Positions 1-9,300 of a stretch of 13,413 nt of DNA are shown here, in pieces (the stretch's first letter is position 1; every line of letters starts with the position of its first letter). A model generated the notes under the pieces. It made no database searches. It saw only the letters and a list, made by a program, of their open reading frames with translations, and was not told the DNA's origin. A program made the translations under genes and the position numbers. This stretch comes from Bacteroidota bacterium (lineage in GTDB: Bacteria > Bacteroidota > Bacteroidia > Bacteroidales > Bacteroidaceae), in assembly GCA_023458215.1 (NCBI GenBank), contig JAEXAJ010000121.1:1-13413 (forward strand), given 5' to 3'.

Positions 1-40
1 AGAGATATTTTAATATTACTAACAATTAAATTTTGTGATT

Positions 41-184
41 ATGAAAATGGAAAAAGAAATGAAGTATGAAGCTCCGGTAGTAGAAGTACTGGAAGTTATG
101 GTGGAAAAAGGGTTTGAAGGAAGCGGCACTGGAACAGGTGGTTCGGCAACTGTACCTGGTATCGATGACAGTGATTGGGAATAA
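41..184 (+). CDS. 47-residue small peptide, Lys/Glu-rich head and Gly/Ser/Thr-rich acidic tail
   Basis: An ATG-to-TAA frame of 47 codons, not recognised as a named family. The N-terminal half is charged and amphipathic (MKMEKEMKYEAPVVEVLEV). The second half is Gly/Ser/Thr-rich and the protein ends in the acidic run IDDSDWE. There is no signal peptide, membrane segment or cysteine. From memory, short Bacteroidales peptides with a KYxxPxxEV head and a low-complexity Gly-rich tail are common; this was not checked. The stop is 22 bp before the lipoprotein start, so the two are probably co-transcribed. An HPr-kinase-like protein and an S26-type peptidase lie about 3.7 kb downstream, which makes a modified or processed peptide conceivable; the tail has several Ser/Thr residues (S28, T30, T32, S35, T37, S44). 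Its reality as a gene rests on the coherent frame, its composition and the tight spacing. Function unknown. Confidence 0.7.
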   Translation: MKMEKEMKYEAPVVEVLEVMVEKGFEGSGTGTGGSATVPGIDDSDWE

Positions 185-206
185 ATTATAATGTAGAAAC
201 AAATAA

Positions 207-2540
207 ATGTCTAAAATGAAAACAAAGTATTTAATCGCAATGTTGGCGGCTCCCATGTTTTTTGCTGCGTGTAGCCAAGATGAATTGATTAATTCTGTTC
301 CTGGAACAGAAAAAATAGAAGGAACTCCTTATGGAGATCAGTTGATCTTTAACGTAGGTGACAAGAACGATGCCTCAACCAGAGTAACAACAGGTGGACA
401 ATGGAGCACTGGGGATCAGATTGGTATGGCTTGGCTCTCTGACGGATATTATGATAAAGACAAAATGGGTGGTGCAGGCTATCAAGAAGGAACTCTTGTA
501 TCTACTTTTTCAAGCGTCACTGATGTTATAGGTAATGTTCCTTTGAATTTTGTGTCCGGAAGCAGTTTTAAATCTAACACGATGATGTTTGTGGGTACAT
601 ATTTGGCATATTATCCGTTTAATGAAGAACTGAAAGCCGTAGGTAAGTTGAAGTTGGGTGTAGGTGCTAATCAAACCAGCAAAGACTTGGCGGATGCATA
701 TAATAAAGTGGTTTTTGCTTCTGATACATTGTCTTTACTGCCAACAAATGCCGGAACAGGCAAAACTCCAATTGTTGGAATGAAAAGATTGTCGAATATG
801 CTGGTTCTGGATATTTGTCTGAAAGAGAACTCTACAACGATGACTGCACCGGTTATTCAAAAAGTAGAGTTGGATCTTCAAGATGATGGTACGAAGGGAA
901 GTTTGTTGGCAACCAGTGGTACAGTTGTGCCAAAGAATTGGATAGCAACTAAGACTAAAGATAGTGATAAAAAATACTTCAAAGACTTAACTGGAAGTGA
1001 CGACTATTTGACTCCTGGTGATTTGGCAGCAATTACAGCTACCACTACAGAAGATTTAGCGGTAAGCAAAGATCAGTGTGCTACAGTCTATATGAGCTTT
1101 ATGCCATCTGATTTGAGTACCAATGCCATTGATGCTAGCAATTCTGTCATTAAGATTTATACTAATTATGGCGTCATTAGTACAAATGTTAAGTTTTACA
1201 GCTTGAAGGAGGATAATGCGTACAAAACAACAGCGGATGCTGATATAAAAGCTGCATTTGATTCTTACGATAAAGTAGCAGGTCGTTTGATTAAGAAAAA
1301 AGTAGAGATTGACTTGAGTAAAGTCAGTGTTGACGGTTTGACTGCAACCAATGCTAGTGAGGTACGCAACATCATTAATAATTGGAAGTTGAAAGGTGCT
1401 GGAGCTGGAAATATTACAATTAATATAACCCATGATGCTGATTATTTAGCAGACTTTGGTGCTAATGAAGGTAAGGGCAGTGCTAAAAACATCAAATTGG
1501 CAGGTCTTGATTTGTCTGATATTCCCGGCAATTTGACTATTCAAGCAAAAGATACTTTGGAATTTGAAGGAATTACCAATCTGAATACAGGAAAGACTAT
1601 CGAAGTTAAAGATGCAGCAGGTACTGGTGCACAAGCTGTAATATTCAATGGCGCAACATCCATCGGAATTTTGAAGACTAATAGTCTTATCGCATTTAAT
1701 GAGAATACTACCATTTACGGTACATTGACTCAAGTTCCTACCGCAACAACAAATGAAATTACAGTAGCAGCAGGAAAGACTTTGACTGTAAATGCCGGTA
1801 ACTTAATTTCAAATACAGAAACCAACTCCAAGTTAGTGAACAGCGGTACTATCAGCCTGATTAATAGTGGCGCAATAAATAAGGGTGAATCAAACACCTA
1901 TTTGTCTATAGCAAACTACAGCGAAATAGAAAATTCTGATCCGACTGCTTATAACGCAGGAACAATCAATATTGGCGACGCTGATTCTCAAGGATATTTG
2001 GCTGGTACAACTACCGCTTTGTTTGACAATGCTCATGGCACAGTTCGTTTCTTTAACGGTGATTATGTTCCAGCAACAGGTGGTACTGTTTTGGCTGTTG
2101 CACAGAATGCATTGCAGTTCTCTGCTGCTGTTGCCAAAAAGGTTACAACGATCGAAATTACTGGTGATATCAAATTTTCCGCATTCGAATTGTCTGTAGC
2201 AGATGGTAAAACAACTACGGTGGTAATGAAATCCGGTTCTAAATTGAGCATGGGAGTAAAAGAAATCACCTTAGGTAATATTCAAGTTGCAGAAAACGCA
2301 ACTGTTGATGGTAAGACATTGGTTGTATATGGTGGTAAGCTTGCCATTGAGCCGAATGCAACTTTGACAGTGGCAGATAACACTACTATTAAAGCCAACG
2401 TATTGGATCTTCCTACTTCTGCCAAGATTGAAGGTAATGCAGAAACAAGTAAGGTGGTATACAAAACCGCAGGACTTGTGGGTGGTACTTATACTGCCAA
2501 TGTTTCTCAAGACAAAAGTTTGGCTGGCGTATCTGACTAA
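207..2540 (+). CDS. Large surface lipoprotein, fimbrillin-like N-terminal half with beta-repeat C-terminal half
   Basis: A 777-residue protein with a type II signal peptide. The hydrophobic stretch ends in the lipobox-like FFAAC, with Cys at residue 22, so it is probably lipidated and exported to the outer membrane. The start could be ATG 207 or ATG 216 (MKTKYLIAM), and the second gives a more usual signal peptide. After the Cys, the segment with ASTRV and W-x-x-GDQIGMAW resembles the opening strands of Bacteroidales fimbrillin/Mfa-like proteins, in which an Arg just after a short linker can be a gingipain-like processing site. From about residue 370 the sequence is rich in Asn, Thr, Gly and Val with repeating strand-turn units (for example NSGTISLINSGAINKGE), suggesting a beta-helix or stacked beta repeats. 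There are no transmembrane segments or C-terminal sorting signals. It lies 22 bp after the small peptide gene and is followed by a terminator. A fimbrial or adhesive surface role is inference. Confidence 0.8.
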   Translation: MSKMKTKYLIAMLAAPMFFAACSQDELINSVPGTEKIEGTPYGDQLIFNVGDKNDASTRVTTGGQWSTGDQIGMAWLSDGYYDKDKMGGAGYQEGTLVSTFSSVTDVIGNVPLNFVSGSSFKSNTMMFVGTYLAYYPFNEELKAVGKLKLGVGANQTSKDLADAYNKVVFASDTLSLLPTNAGTGKTPIVGMKRLSNMLVLDICLKENSTTMTAPVIQKVELDLQDDGTKGSLLATSGTVVPKNWIATKTKDSDKKYFKDLTGSDDYLTPGDLAAITATTTEDLAVSKDQCATVYMSFMPSDLSTNAIDASNSVIKIYTNYGVISTNVKFYSLKEDNAYKTTADADIKAAFDSYDKVAGRLIKKKVEIDLSKVSVDGLTATNASEVRNIINNWKLKGAGAGNITINITHDADYLADFGANEGKGSAKNIKLAGLDLSDIPGNLTIQAKDTLEFEGITNLNTGKTIEVKDAAGTGAQAVIFNGATSIGILKTNSLIAFNENTTIYGTLTQVPTATTNEITVAAGKTLTVNAGNLISNTETNSKLVNSGTISLINSGAINKGESNTYLSIANYSEIENSDPTAYNAGTINIGDADSQGYLAGTTTALFDNAHGTVRFFNGDYVPATGGTVLAVAQNALQFSAAVAKKVTTIEITGDIKFSAFELSVADGKTTTVVMKSGSKLSMGVKEITLGNIQVAENATVDGKTLVVYGGKLAIEPNATLTVADNTTIKANVLDLPTSAKIEGNAETSKVVYKTAGLVGGTYTANVSQDKSLAGVSD

Positions 2541-2571
2541 TTATCAGAAATGACATAACAATAAGTAATTT

Positions 2572-2617
2572 AATCCCCGTCTGTACAGCGCCGTCTGTAT
2601 ATGGCGGGGATTATTTT
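2572..2617 (+). terminator. Intrinsic terminator after the lipoprotein gene
   Basis: AATCCCCG (2572-2579) and CGGGGATT (2605-2612) form a perfect 8-bp stem, followed by a T-rich tail (ATTTTG). The loop itself can form a smaller competing stem (CGCC with GGCG). It lies 31 bp after the lipoprotein stop codon and would end the peptide-lipoprotein transcript. Confidence 0.75.
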
Positions 2618-2646
2618 GTCTGATTTCCACTGATACCAATAGCTGT

Positions 2647-2734
2647 TTACGCATATAAGTGCGTGAGCTTACGCAGATATAAGCGTAAGCCTACACAGAT
2701 ACAAGCGTAAGGTCACGCAGGTATAAGCGCAATT
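2647..2734. repeat. Four degenerate tandem 22-bp palindromic repeats
   Basis: Four head-to-tail units of about 22 bp lie at 2647-2668, 2669-2690, 2692-2712 and 2713-2734. The best copy is TTACGCAGATATAAGCGTAA; its ends TTACGC and GCGTAA are perfect reverse complements, so each unit can form a small hairpin. Other copies differ at a few positions but keep the AGATATAAGCG core. The array fills the gap between the terminator and the Wzz-like gene and ends 8 bp before that gene's ATG. No Bacteroides promoter consensus was seen in the gap. Role unknown: a transcript-processing or stability element, a protein-binding array, or a genomic interspersed repeat. Confidence 0.75.
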
Positions 2735-2742
2735 ATCCATAA

Positions 2743-3864
2743 ATGAAAAGTGAAACTATAAACGAGTTAGCCGATATGCCGTCTTTCCAGAAACGGAGTA
2801 TTGAGTTATCGGTATTAATACGAAAAATCCGGGCTTCCAGAAAACAGATTCTTACAACATGCGGTATAGGAGCTGTTGTAGGATTCTTTATAGGCTTCGG
2901 TATTCCCAATGAATATACCGCAAGTACTCTCATTGCTCCGGAAAGTACCCGCAGAAGTTCTTCTTCGGATATGAGCGTACTAACTGATATGGCGGATATT
3001 AGCTCTTTTAGCACGGGTAGAAGGGAAGCCATTTATCCTTCTCTGTATCCCGTTGTTATTCACTCTACACCTTTTCTTATCCCTTTTCTTGATGTGAAAG
3101 TGCGTGAGCAAAAGGACAGTACTACTATAACCCTTGCCCAATATCTGAAAGAACGTCAAAAGAAACCGTGGTGGAGCATTATCACGTCAGCACCGTCCAG
3201 GCTGGTGAGCCGGACGATGTCTCTGTTCAAGAAGAGGCCGAAAGTAGAACAGCGAAAATTCGGGTCTGAGACAGATTTGTTCCGGCTGACTCGTGAAGAA
3301 GCAGGTTTAGCCGCTGCTATCGGCTCCAGAATCAAGATCGAGGTGAACAAAAAGAAAAGAACGATCACCCTCTTTGTTACCATGCAAGACCCACTGGTTG
3401 CCGCTACCGTAGTAGATACTGTAAGTGCACATTTGAAAGAATATATTACAGAATACAGAACAAGGAAAGCACGCAGAATTTTGGAATATTATGAGAAACT
3501 GTGTAAAGAAGCCCAAACGGAATATTACACTGCACAAGAAAAATACACTCGATGCGCAGATGCCAACCGGGATTTGGCAATGTTGACTTCGCGTGGTGAA
3601 TTATCAAGATTGCGAAGTGAAATGAGCTTGGCTTTATCCACATACAATCAGCTGGAACTGCAAGTTCAGGCTGCCCAGGCAAGAGTAGAAAAAATAACTC
3701 CTGTATATGCAGTAATTCAACCGGCAATAGTTCCTCTTGCCCCTTCCAGACCTCGAAAGTTGCTGATTCTTATGGGATGCATCTTGCTAAGTGGTATCGG
3801 AAGCTTAGCCTGGATACTGTATGTAAAGGATTTCATTCACATATTGATTCACGTTAAAGAATAA
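2743..3864 (+). CDS. Wzz-like polysaccharide chain-length determinant (PCP family)
   Basis: 373 residues with the classical polysaccharide co-polymerase layout: a short cytoplasmic N-terminus, a first transmembrane helix at about 36-54, a large periplasmic region with a helical, coiled-coil-prone part (about 245-320), a proline-rich segment PAIVPLAPSRPRK (about 327-339), and a second transmembrane helix (about 340-361) with a short C-terminal tail. No tyrosine-kinase domain is fused. PCP proteins set the chain length of O-antigen or capsule polymers in the inner membrane with a Wzy polymerase. No glycosyltransferase, flippase or polymerase is adjacent here. It lies instead 14 bp before an HPr-kinase-like gene and is probably translated from the same transcript. 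Whether it acts on the capsule made from the locus at the right end cannot be told. The family assignment is good; the partner is unknown. Confidence 0.82.
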   Translation: MKSETINELADMPSFQKRSIELSVLIRKIRASRKQILTTCGIGAVVGFFIGFGIPNEYTASTLIAPESTRRSSSSDMSVLTDMADISSFSTGRREAIYPSLYPVVIHSTPFLIPFLDVKVREQKDSTTITLAQYLKERQKKPWWSIITSAPSRLVSRTMSLFKKRPKVEQRKFGSETDLFRLTREEAGLAAAIGSRIKIEVNKKKRTITLFVTMQDPLVAATVVDTVSAHLKEYITEYRTRKARRILEYYEKLCKEAQTEYYTAQEKYTRCADANRDLAMLTSRGELSRLRSEMSLALSTYNQLELQVQAAQARVEKITPVYAVIQPAIVPLAPSRPRKLLILMGCILLSGIGSLAWILYVKDFIHILIHVKE

Positions 3865-3878
3865 AAATATAAAATATA

Positions 3879-4745
3879 ATGGAGCAAGATTATTTAATAG
3901 CCGGACACAGAATCCGCGTTACAGGCGACAAACTAATAGAAGCGATTGAAACAATGCCCGGGTTCGGGGTATTCAAAACAAAGCTGGAAGGTGAACCCCT
4001 TTGCCGGTTTATAGTATCTCCCCAAAAGGCACCCAAGTTTGAACAAGAACTTTATCGTAATGAGAATGAAGGGATAGTGAGTCGGTTTGGATATTATGAC
4101 GGTGGTTATTTGTTCTTTATGACTCCTCCAAATGCTGAATCTTTGAATGTATGGATAGAAAAAGAGGGGCATACGGCTTGCTTCGGAGGTAGCCTTGAAG
4201 AGGGATTACTACGTTTTGCCTGTTGGATAGCTTACGGAGTGACAACAGCACCTATGCAAACTGTTGCCATCCATACCAGTACCATACAATATAAAGGAAA
4301 AGCCGTGCTCTTTTTGGGCGAAAGTGGTACGGGAAAAAGTACGCATACTCGTCTATGGCGTGAGAATATAGAAGGAGCCGTACTATTGAACGATGATAGT
4401 CCGATCATTCGTATTATCAATGGAAGACCGTGGGTATATGGTAGTCCCTGGAGCGGAAAGACTCCTTGTTACAAGAATGAGTGTTATCCGCTGATAGCTT
4501 GCGTGCGATTGTCTCAGGCTCCTAAGAACCGAATAAGAAAATTGAGCGTCTTACAGGGATACGCAGCTTTGCATCCTTCGTGTCCGCCCTGCTTCGCTTA
4601 TGATGATAGATTGTATGACTCAATCAGTCATGTTTTGAGTAGTCTGCTTTCCGTTGTGCCGGTGTATCATTTATCTTGTTTGCCCAATGCGGACGCCGCC
4701 TGTCTTTCATGTAAAACAATATTTGATGAATTGAATAATTTTTAG
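3879..4745 (+). CDS. HPr kinase/phosphorylase-like P-loop protein
   Basis: 288 residues. The C-terminal half has a clear Walker A loop GESGTGKST (147-155), preceded by a hydrophobic strand (KAVLFL) and an upstream His (H132). An acidic LLNDD (169-173) and a GSPWSGK loop (188-194) follow. This is the pattern of HPr-kinase-like proteins that are often misannotated as PEP carboxykinase. The N-terminal 120 residues are a separate domain of unrecognised fold. Relatives occur in RiPP clusters, where lasso-peptide kinases of this fold phosphorylate the precursor tail, and in bacterial loci with S24/S26 peptidases. No HPr protein or PTS gene is nearby, so carbon-catabolite regulation is unlikely. It sits between the Wzz-like gene (14 bp upstream) and the peptidase gene (3 bp downstream), so it is part of a transcription unit. 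Substrate unknown; the 47-residue peptide is a candidate only. Confidence 0.65.
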   Translation: MEQDYLIAGHRIRVTGDKLIEAIETMPGFGVFKTKLEGEPLCRFIVSPQKAPKFEQELYRNENEGIVSRFGYYDGGYLFFMTPPNAESLNVWIEKEGHTACFGGSLEEGLLRFACWIAYGVTTAPMQTVAIHTSTIQYKGKAVLFLGESGTGKSTHTRLWRENIEGAVLLNDDSPIIRIINGRPWVYGSPWSGKTPCYKNECYPLIACVRLSQAPKNRIRKLSVLQGYAALHPSCPPCFAYDDRLYDSISHVLSSLLSVVPVYHLSCLPNADAACLSCKTIFDELNNF

Positions 4746-4748
4746 CTT

Positions 4749-5201
4749 ATGCGAAAAATAGTACTGACTAATAGCTTCTTTTCTGAAGCTTCGGATGCCT
4801 TGAAGCAAGGGCAAACAGTAAAACTACTTGTTGGCGGACAAAGCATGTATCCCTTTATCAGAGGCGGAATAGACTTAGTGGAAGTTGTTCCAATCCCTCC
4901 CGGAGATGAACTGCCTGCCTGGTGCTGCCCTTTCTATCAATGGCAAGGCAGATATATGATTCACCGTTATGTGGGTCGTAATGGCGATGAGTACCTGATG
5001 CAGGGTGACGGTAACGTGGCACGTATTGAACGGGTGAAAAGGGAGGAGATTATCGGGGTGTTGCGTTATATCTATCGACCGGACGGATACAGAGTGGATT
5101 GCAGCGATAAGAGTTGGTTGAAAAAGGCGAAATGGTGGTATAGATTGAGACTTTTGAGGCGGTGGCTATTACTTCTCTTTAAAATACTACATATAGGATA
5201 A
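4749..5201 (+). CDS. Small S24/S26-type (signal-peptidase-like) peptidase
   Basis: 150 residues. GGQSMYPFIRGG (29-40) matches the G-x-S-M-x-P signature of S26/S24 peptidases, giving S32 as nucleophile. IHRY (71-74) supplies H72 where bacterial type I enzymes have Lys, and MQGDGN (84-89) supplies D87. This gives a Ser-His-Asp arrangement like that of SipW and ER-type signal peptidases rather than the Ser-Lys dyad. The C-terminus is basic and then hydrophobic (RRWLLLLFKIL), which could act as a membrane anchor; there is no N-terminal transmembrane helix. It starts 3 bp after the kinase-like gene, so the two are surely co-transcribed. A role in cleaving a peptide or surface-protein precursor is inference. 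It could instead be a degenerate, non-proteolytic member. Confidence 0.68.
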   Translation: MRKIVLTNSFFSEASDALKQGQTVKLLVGGQSMYPFIRGGIDLVEVVPIPPGDELPAWCCPFYQWQGRYMIHRYVGRNGDEYLMQGDGNVARIERVKREEIIGVLRYIYRPDGYRVDCSDKSWLKKAKWWYRLRLLRRWLLLLFKILHIG

Positions 5202-5230
5202 GGTATTTAACTAAAATTATTATGGAAATA

Positions 5231-5262
5231 TTTCTTTAATTACGAAGTTCGCTGTACTTTTG
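5231..5262 (+). promoter_or_regulatory. Consensus Bacteroides promoter for mdh
   Basis: TACTTTTG (5255-5262) is a perfect match to the Bacteroides -7 consensus TAnnTTTG. TTTC (5231-5234) lies 20 bp upstream, close to the -33 TTTG box. This predicts a transcription start near 5268 and a leader of about 40 nt before the mdh ATG at 5307. Confidence 0.75.
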
Positions 5263-5306
5263 CACCATCTTTATAGAACACTATAATAAACAAAAACTTT
5301 AGAATT

Positions 5307-6248
5307 ATGTCAAAAGTAACCGTAGTAGGTGCAGGTAACGTAGGTGCTACATGCGCAAATGTGTTAGCCTTTAATGAAGTGGCTGACGAAGTGGTAATGC
5401 TGGATGTGAAAGAAGGCGTATCAGAAGGTAAAGCAATGGATATGATGCAGACAGCTCAATTGTTGGGCTTCGACACTAATCTGGTTGGCTGCACTAATGA
5501 TTATGAAAAAACTGCTAACTCTGATGTTGTAGTTATCACTTCAGGTATTCCTCGTAAACCGGGTATGACTCGTGAAGAGCTGATCGGTGTAAATGCCGGT
5601 ATCGTTAAATCGGTTGCAGAAAACATTTTGAAATATTCTCCGAATGCTATCTTGGTAGTTGTTTCCAATCCGATGGATACAATGACTTACCTGGCATTGA
5701 AATCTTTGGGCTTGCCTAAGAACCGTGTAATCGGTATGGGTGGTGCTTTGGATAGCTCACGTTTCAAATATTTCTTGTCTCAGGCTTTGGGCTGCAATGC
5801 TAACGAAGTAGAAGGTTTTGTAATCGGCGGTCACGGTGATACTACTATGATTCCGATGGCTCGTCTGGCTACTTACAAAGGTATTCCTGTAAGCACACTG
5901 TTGAGCGAAGAAAAATTGAACGAAGTAGTTGCTTCTACTATGGTAGGTGGTGCTACACTGACTAAGTTGCTGGGTACTTCTGCATGGTATGCTCCGGGTG
6001 CTGCTGCATCTTACGTAGTAGAATCTATCATCCACAACCAGAAGAAGATGATTCCTTGCTCTGTATTGCTCGAAGGCGAATACGGTGAATCTGATCTATG
6101 CATCGGTGTTCCTGTTATCCTTGGCAAAAACGGTATCGAAGAGATCGTTGCACTGGAACTGACTGCTGACGAAAAAGCTAAGTTTGCTGCCAGTGCTGAG
6201 GCTGTTCATAAGACTAACGCTGACTTGAAAACTGTAGGTGCCCTTTAA
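5307..6248 (+). CDS. mdh: Malate dehydrogenase, NAD-dependent, LDH-like type
   Basis: 313 residues, the usual length for the LDH-like bacterial malate dehydrogenases. It interconverts malate and oxaloacetate with NAD(H). In Bacteroides it works in the reductive branch from PEP through oxaloacetate to fumarate and succinate. Visible hallmarks: the nucleotide-binding VVGAGNVGA (G8-x-G10-x-x-G13); D33 at the end of the second strand, which favours NAD over NADP; GIPRKPGMTR with substrate-binding R83 and R89 (Arg rather than the LDH Gln marks a malate enzyme); R152 in the SSRF segment; and the catalytic H176 in IGGHGDT. It has its own promoter upstream and an intrinsic terminator downstream, so it is probably monocistronic. 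Codon use is even and typical of a well-expressed housekeeping gene. Nothing is missing or broken. Confidence 0.96.
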   Translation: MSKVTVVGAGNVGATCANVLAFNEVADEVVMLDVKEGVSEGKAMDMMQTAQLLGFDTNLVGCTNDYEKTANSDVVVITSGIPRKPGMTREELIGVNAGIVKSVAENILKYSPNAILVVVSNPMDTMTYLALKSLGLPKNRVIGMGGALDSSRFKYFLSQALGCNANEVEGFVIGGHGDTTMIPMARLATYKGIPVSTLLSEEKLNEVVASTMVGGATLTKLLGTSAWYAPGAAASYVVESIIHNQKKMIPCSVLLEGEYGESDLCIGVPVILGKNGIEEIVALELTADEKAKFAASAEAVHKTNADLKTVGAL

Positions 6249-6275
6249 TCTGAGGGATAACTTTAATGAATAAGT

Positions 6276-6320
6276 AAGCCTCACGGTCTTTTTCTTATGA
6301 AGAAGGTCGTGGGGCTTTTT
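6276..6320 (+). terminator. Intrinsic terminator after mdh
   Basis: AAGCCTCACG (6276-6285) pairs with CGTGGGGCTT (6308-6317) with one G-U pair. The inner loop can pair further (CTTTTTC with GAAGAAG), and the stem runs into TTTTT (6316-6320). It covers the ATG at 6297, the longest possible start of the next gene, and so argues that translation of that gene begins at 6354 instead. Confidence 0.8.
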
Positions 6321-6353
6321 CTATATGAGCACATAAATAAATATTCAATTTAT

Positions 6354-9300
6354 ATGAAGAAACTTCTTTTTAGCATTGCTATTTGTTTGTCCGGTGTTGT
6401 TTCTGCGCAAGATGCTCCGCTTTGGCTGAGAAATAGTACTATTTCACCGGATGGAACAACAATTGCTTTTACTTATAAGGGTGATATTTATACGGTTCCG
6501 TTTAGTGGGGGACGCGCTATGCAAATTACTACTAACCCCGCATACGACACTGCGCCTGTTTGGAGTCCGGACGGCAAGCAGATTGCTTTTGCTTCGGACC
6601 GCTTGGGAAGCATGGATGTTTATCTGGTTTCCAAAGAGGGGGGTGAACCTCGCAGACTGACTACTCATTCCGGCAGTGAAACTCCGCTCGCTTTCAGTGA
6701 TGCCGGACATATTTTGTTTTCGGCGGATGTAATGCCTTCTGCCGAGGCGGTTATCTTTCCGTCCAACGGGCAGTTCCGTCAAGTATATCAGGTTTCTGTA
6801 GAGGGTGGACGTCCGCAGATGGTTTCATCCATGCCCATGGAATGTATTTCTATCAATAAAGAGGGTGTAATGCTCTATCAGGATAAGAAAGGATATGAAG
6901 ATTACTGGCGTAAACATCAAGTTTCGCCCATTGCCCGTGATATTTGGATGTACAACCCGGCTGAAGAACCTCATTACCAGCAGTTGACTACCTTTGGCGG
7001 CGAAGACCGTGAACCGGTTTGGGCTCCCGATGGAAAGTCATTCTACTATCTGAGCGAAGAAAACGGCACGTTCAATGTCTATCAACGTACACCCGGCGCT
7101 TCGACATCTACGCAGATTACGCATCATACCAAACACCCGGTGCGCTTCCTTAGCGGGTCGGCCGATGGCAAGCTCTGCTATGGTTATGATGGAGAAATCT
7201 ACACGCTTCTTCCGGGCGGTCAGCCTAGTAAATTGAATATCAGCATTGTTTCTGATAAAAATGATAAAGATCTCATTCGCCAAATCAAGAGTAGCGGTGC
7301 TACAGAGATGGCTGTTTCTCCCGGTGGCAAAGAAGTCGCCTTTATTTTGCGCGGTGACGTTTATGTTACTTCGGTAGATTATAAGACTACGAAACAGATT
7401 ACCAATACTCCCGACCAGGAACGTGATGTTAATTTTTCTCCGGATGGACGTACATTGGTTTACGCTTCCGAGCGTAACGGACTTTGGCAAGTTTACACGT
7501 CGAGCATCGTTCGTAAAGACGAAAAGCAATTTGCATACGCTACGGAATTGAAAGAAGAGCGATTGACGAATTCTGATGTCGCTTCTTTCCAACCGCAATA
7601 TAGCCCTGACGGCAAGGAAGTTGCTTTCCTAGAGAACCGTACCGCCATCCGTGTCATTAACCTGAAGACGAAGGAAGCGCGCACGGTGATGGATGGTAAA
7701 TATCAGTATTCTTATTCTGATGGTGACCAATGGTATCAATGGAGTCCGGACAGTAAGTGGATTCTTTCGGACTATATCGGTGCAGGCGGCTGGAATAATA
7801 AAGATGTCGTATTGGTGAATGCCGACGGTAAAGGTGAACTGGTGAACCTTACTCAAAGTGGATATAGCGACGGCAATGCCAAATGGGTATTGGGCGGTAA
7901 AGCTATGATTTGGACTAGCGACCGTGCGGGATATCGTAGCCACGGTAGCTGGGGATCTGAAGATGATACGTACATCATGTTCTTCGATGCCGAGGCTTAC
8001 GACCGCTTCCTGATGAGCAAAGAAGAGACTGCTTTGCTGGAAGAAGCTGAAAAAGCAGCCAAGGAAGAGAAAGAGAAAGCCGAGAAAAAAGACGGAAAAG
8101 ATACTAAAAAGAAAGACGATGCCGATAAGGACAAAGACAAAGAAAAGAAAGTGGAACCTTTGAAGTTTGATCTTGCCAATCGTTTCGACCGTATCGCGCG
8201 CCTTACTGTGAACTCTTCGCACATGGCAGACGCTATACTGACGCAAAAAGGAGATATCCTTTATTACTTGTCTACTTTTGAAGACGGATATGATCTTTGG
8301 GAGCACAACCTGAAAGAAAATTCAACCAAAGTCCTTTTAAAGAAAGTGGGGGCAGGAACTTTGCTACCCGATAAAGAGGGTAAGAATATCTTCCTTGGCA
8401 GCTATGATGGCATGAAGAAGATAGAAATAGAAGGCAGCAAGATTACTCCGATTGAGTTTGAAGCGTTCTTTGATTATCGTCCATACGGTGAACGCCAATA
8501 TATTTTCGATCACGTATGGCAGCAGGTAGATGATAAGTTCTATGTCGCTGATCTGCAAGGAACTGACTGGGCCGGGTATAAAGAAACTTACAAACGCTTC
8601 CTGCCCTATATCAACAATAACTATGACTTTGCCGAAATGTTGAGTGAGATGTTGGGTGAGTTGAACGGTTCGCATACCGGTGCACGTTATTCTGCTCCCG
8701 GAGCTTCATTAGCTACTGCGAATCTGGGTGTGTTCTACGATGATACTTATGCAGGCGATGGGCTGAAGATAAAGGAAATTATTGCTCAAAGTCCGCTAAC
8801 AAAGAAGAAGACAGATGTAAAACCCGGTTGCATTATCGAGAAAGTAGATGGTATCGCTATCAAGGCGGGAGCCGATTACTTCCCTTTGTTCGAAGGAAAA
8901 GCCGGACGTAAAGTGGTACTTTCAGTTTACGACCCTGCTACGGGAAAACGCTTTGAAGAAACATTGAAACCTATTACTTCGGGGGCACAGAACGAATTGC
9001 TTTATAAACGTTGGGTAGAGAACTGCCGTAAGAAGGTAGAAACACTCTCCGGCGGACGCATCGGTTATGTGCATATCAAAGGAATGGATAGTGAAAGCTT
9101 CCGTAAGATGTATTCCGATTTGTTGAGTGAGCAGAATCGCGCGAAAGAAGCGGTTGTGGTGGATGTTCGTCACAATGGCGGCGGATGGTTGCACGATGAT
9201 GTAGTAACCTTGCTCAGTGGGAAAGAATATGAACGTTTTGTTCCGCGTGGACAATACATCGGCAGCGATCCTTTCAATAAATGGTTGAAGCCGTCGTGCA

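Noticed and set aside
1056..1433. Minus-strand frames within the lipoprotein gene (also 26-256, 1446-1733, 2063-2510)
   Set aside because: They are shadows of the plus-strand gene with no recognisable domain, start context or neighbours.
2647..2734. CRISPR array
   Set aside because: The units are contiguous and degenerate with no spacers, and no cas genes are present.
3879..4745. PEP carboxykinase
   Set aside because: Only the P-loop resembles it; the protein is far too short and lacks the substrate-binding domain, and the layout fits the HPr-kinase-like group better.
6297..6353. Longer start for the tricorn-like protein at ATG 6297
   Set aside because: That ATG lies within the loop of the mdh terminator, and ATG 6354 opens a standard signal peptide.
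7629..8306. Minus-strand open frames such as 7629-8306 and 7038-7598 within the peptidase gene
   Set aside because: They are antisense to a strongly supported gene, with low-complexity Phe/Leu/Ser-rich translations typical of shadow frames.
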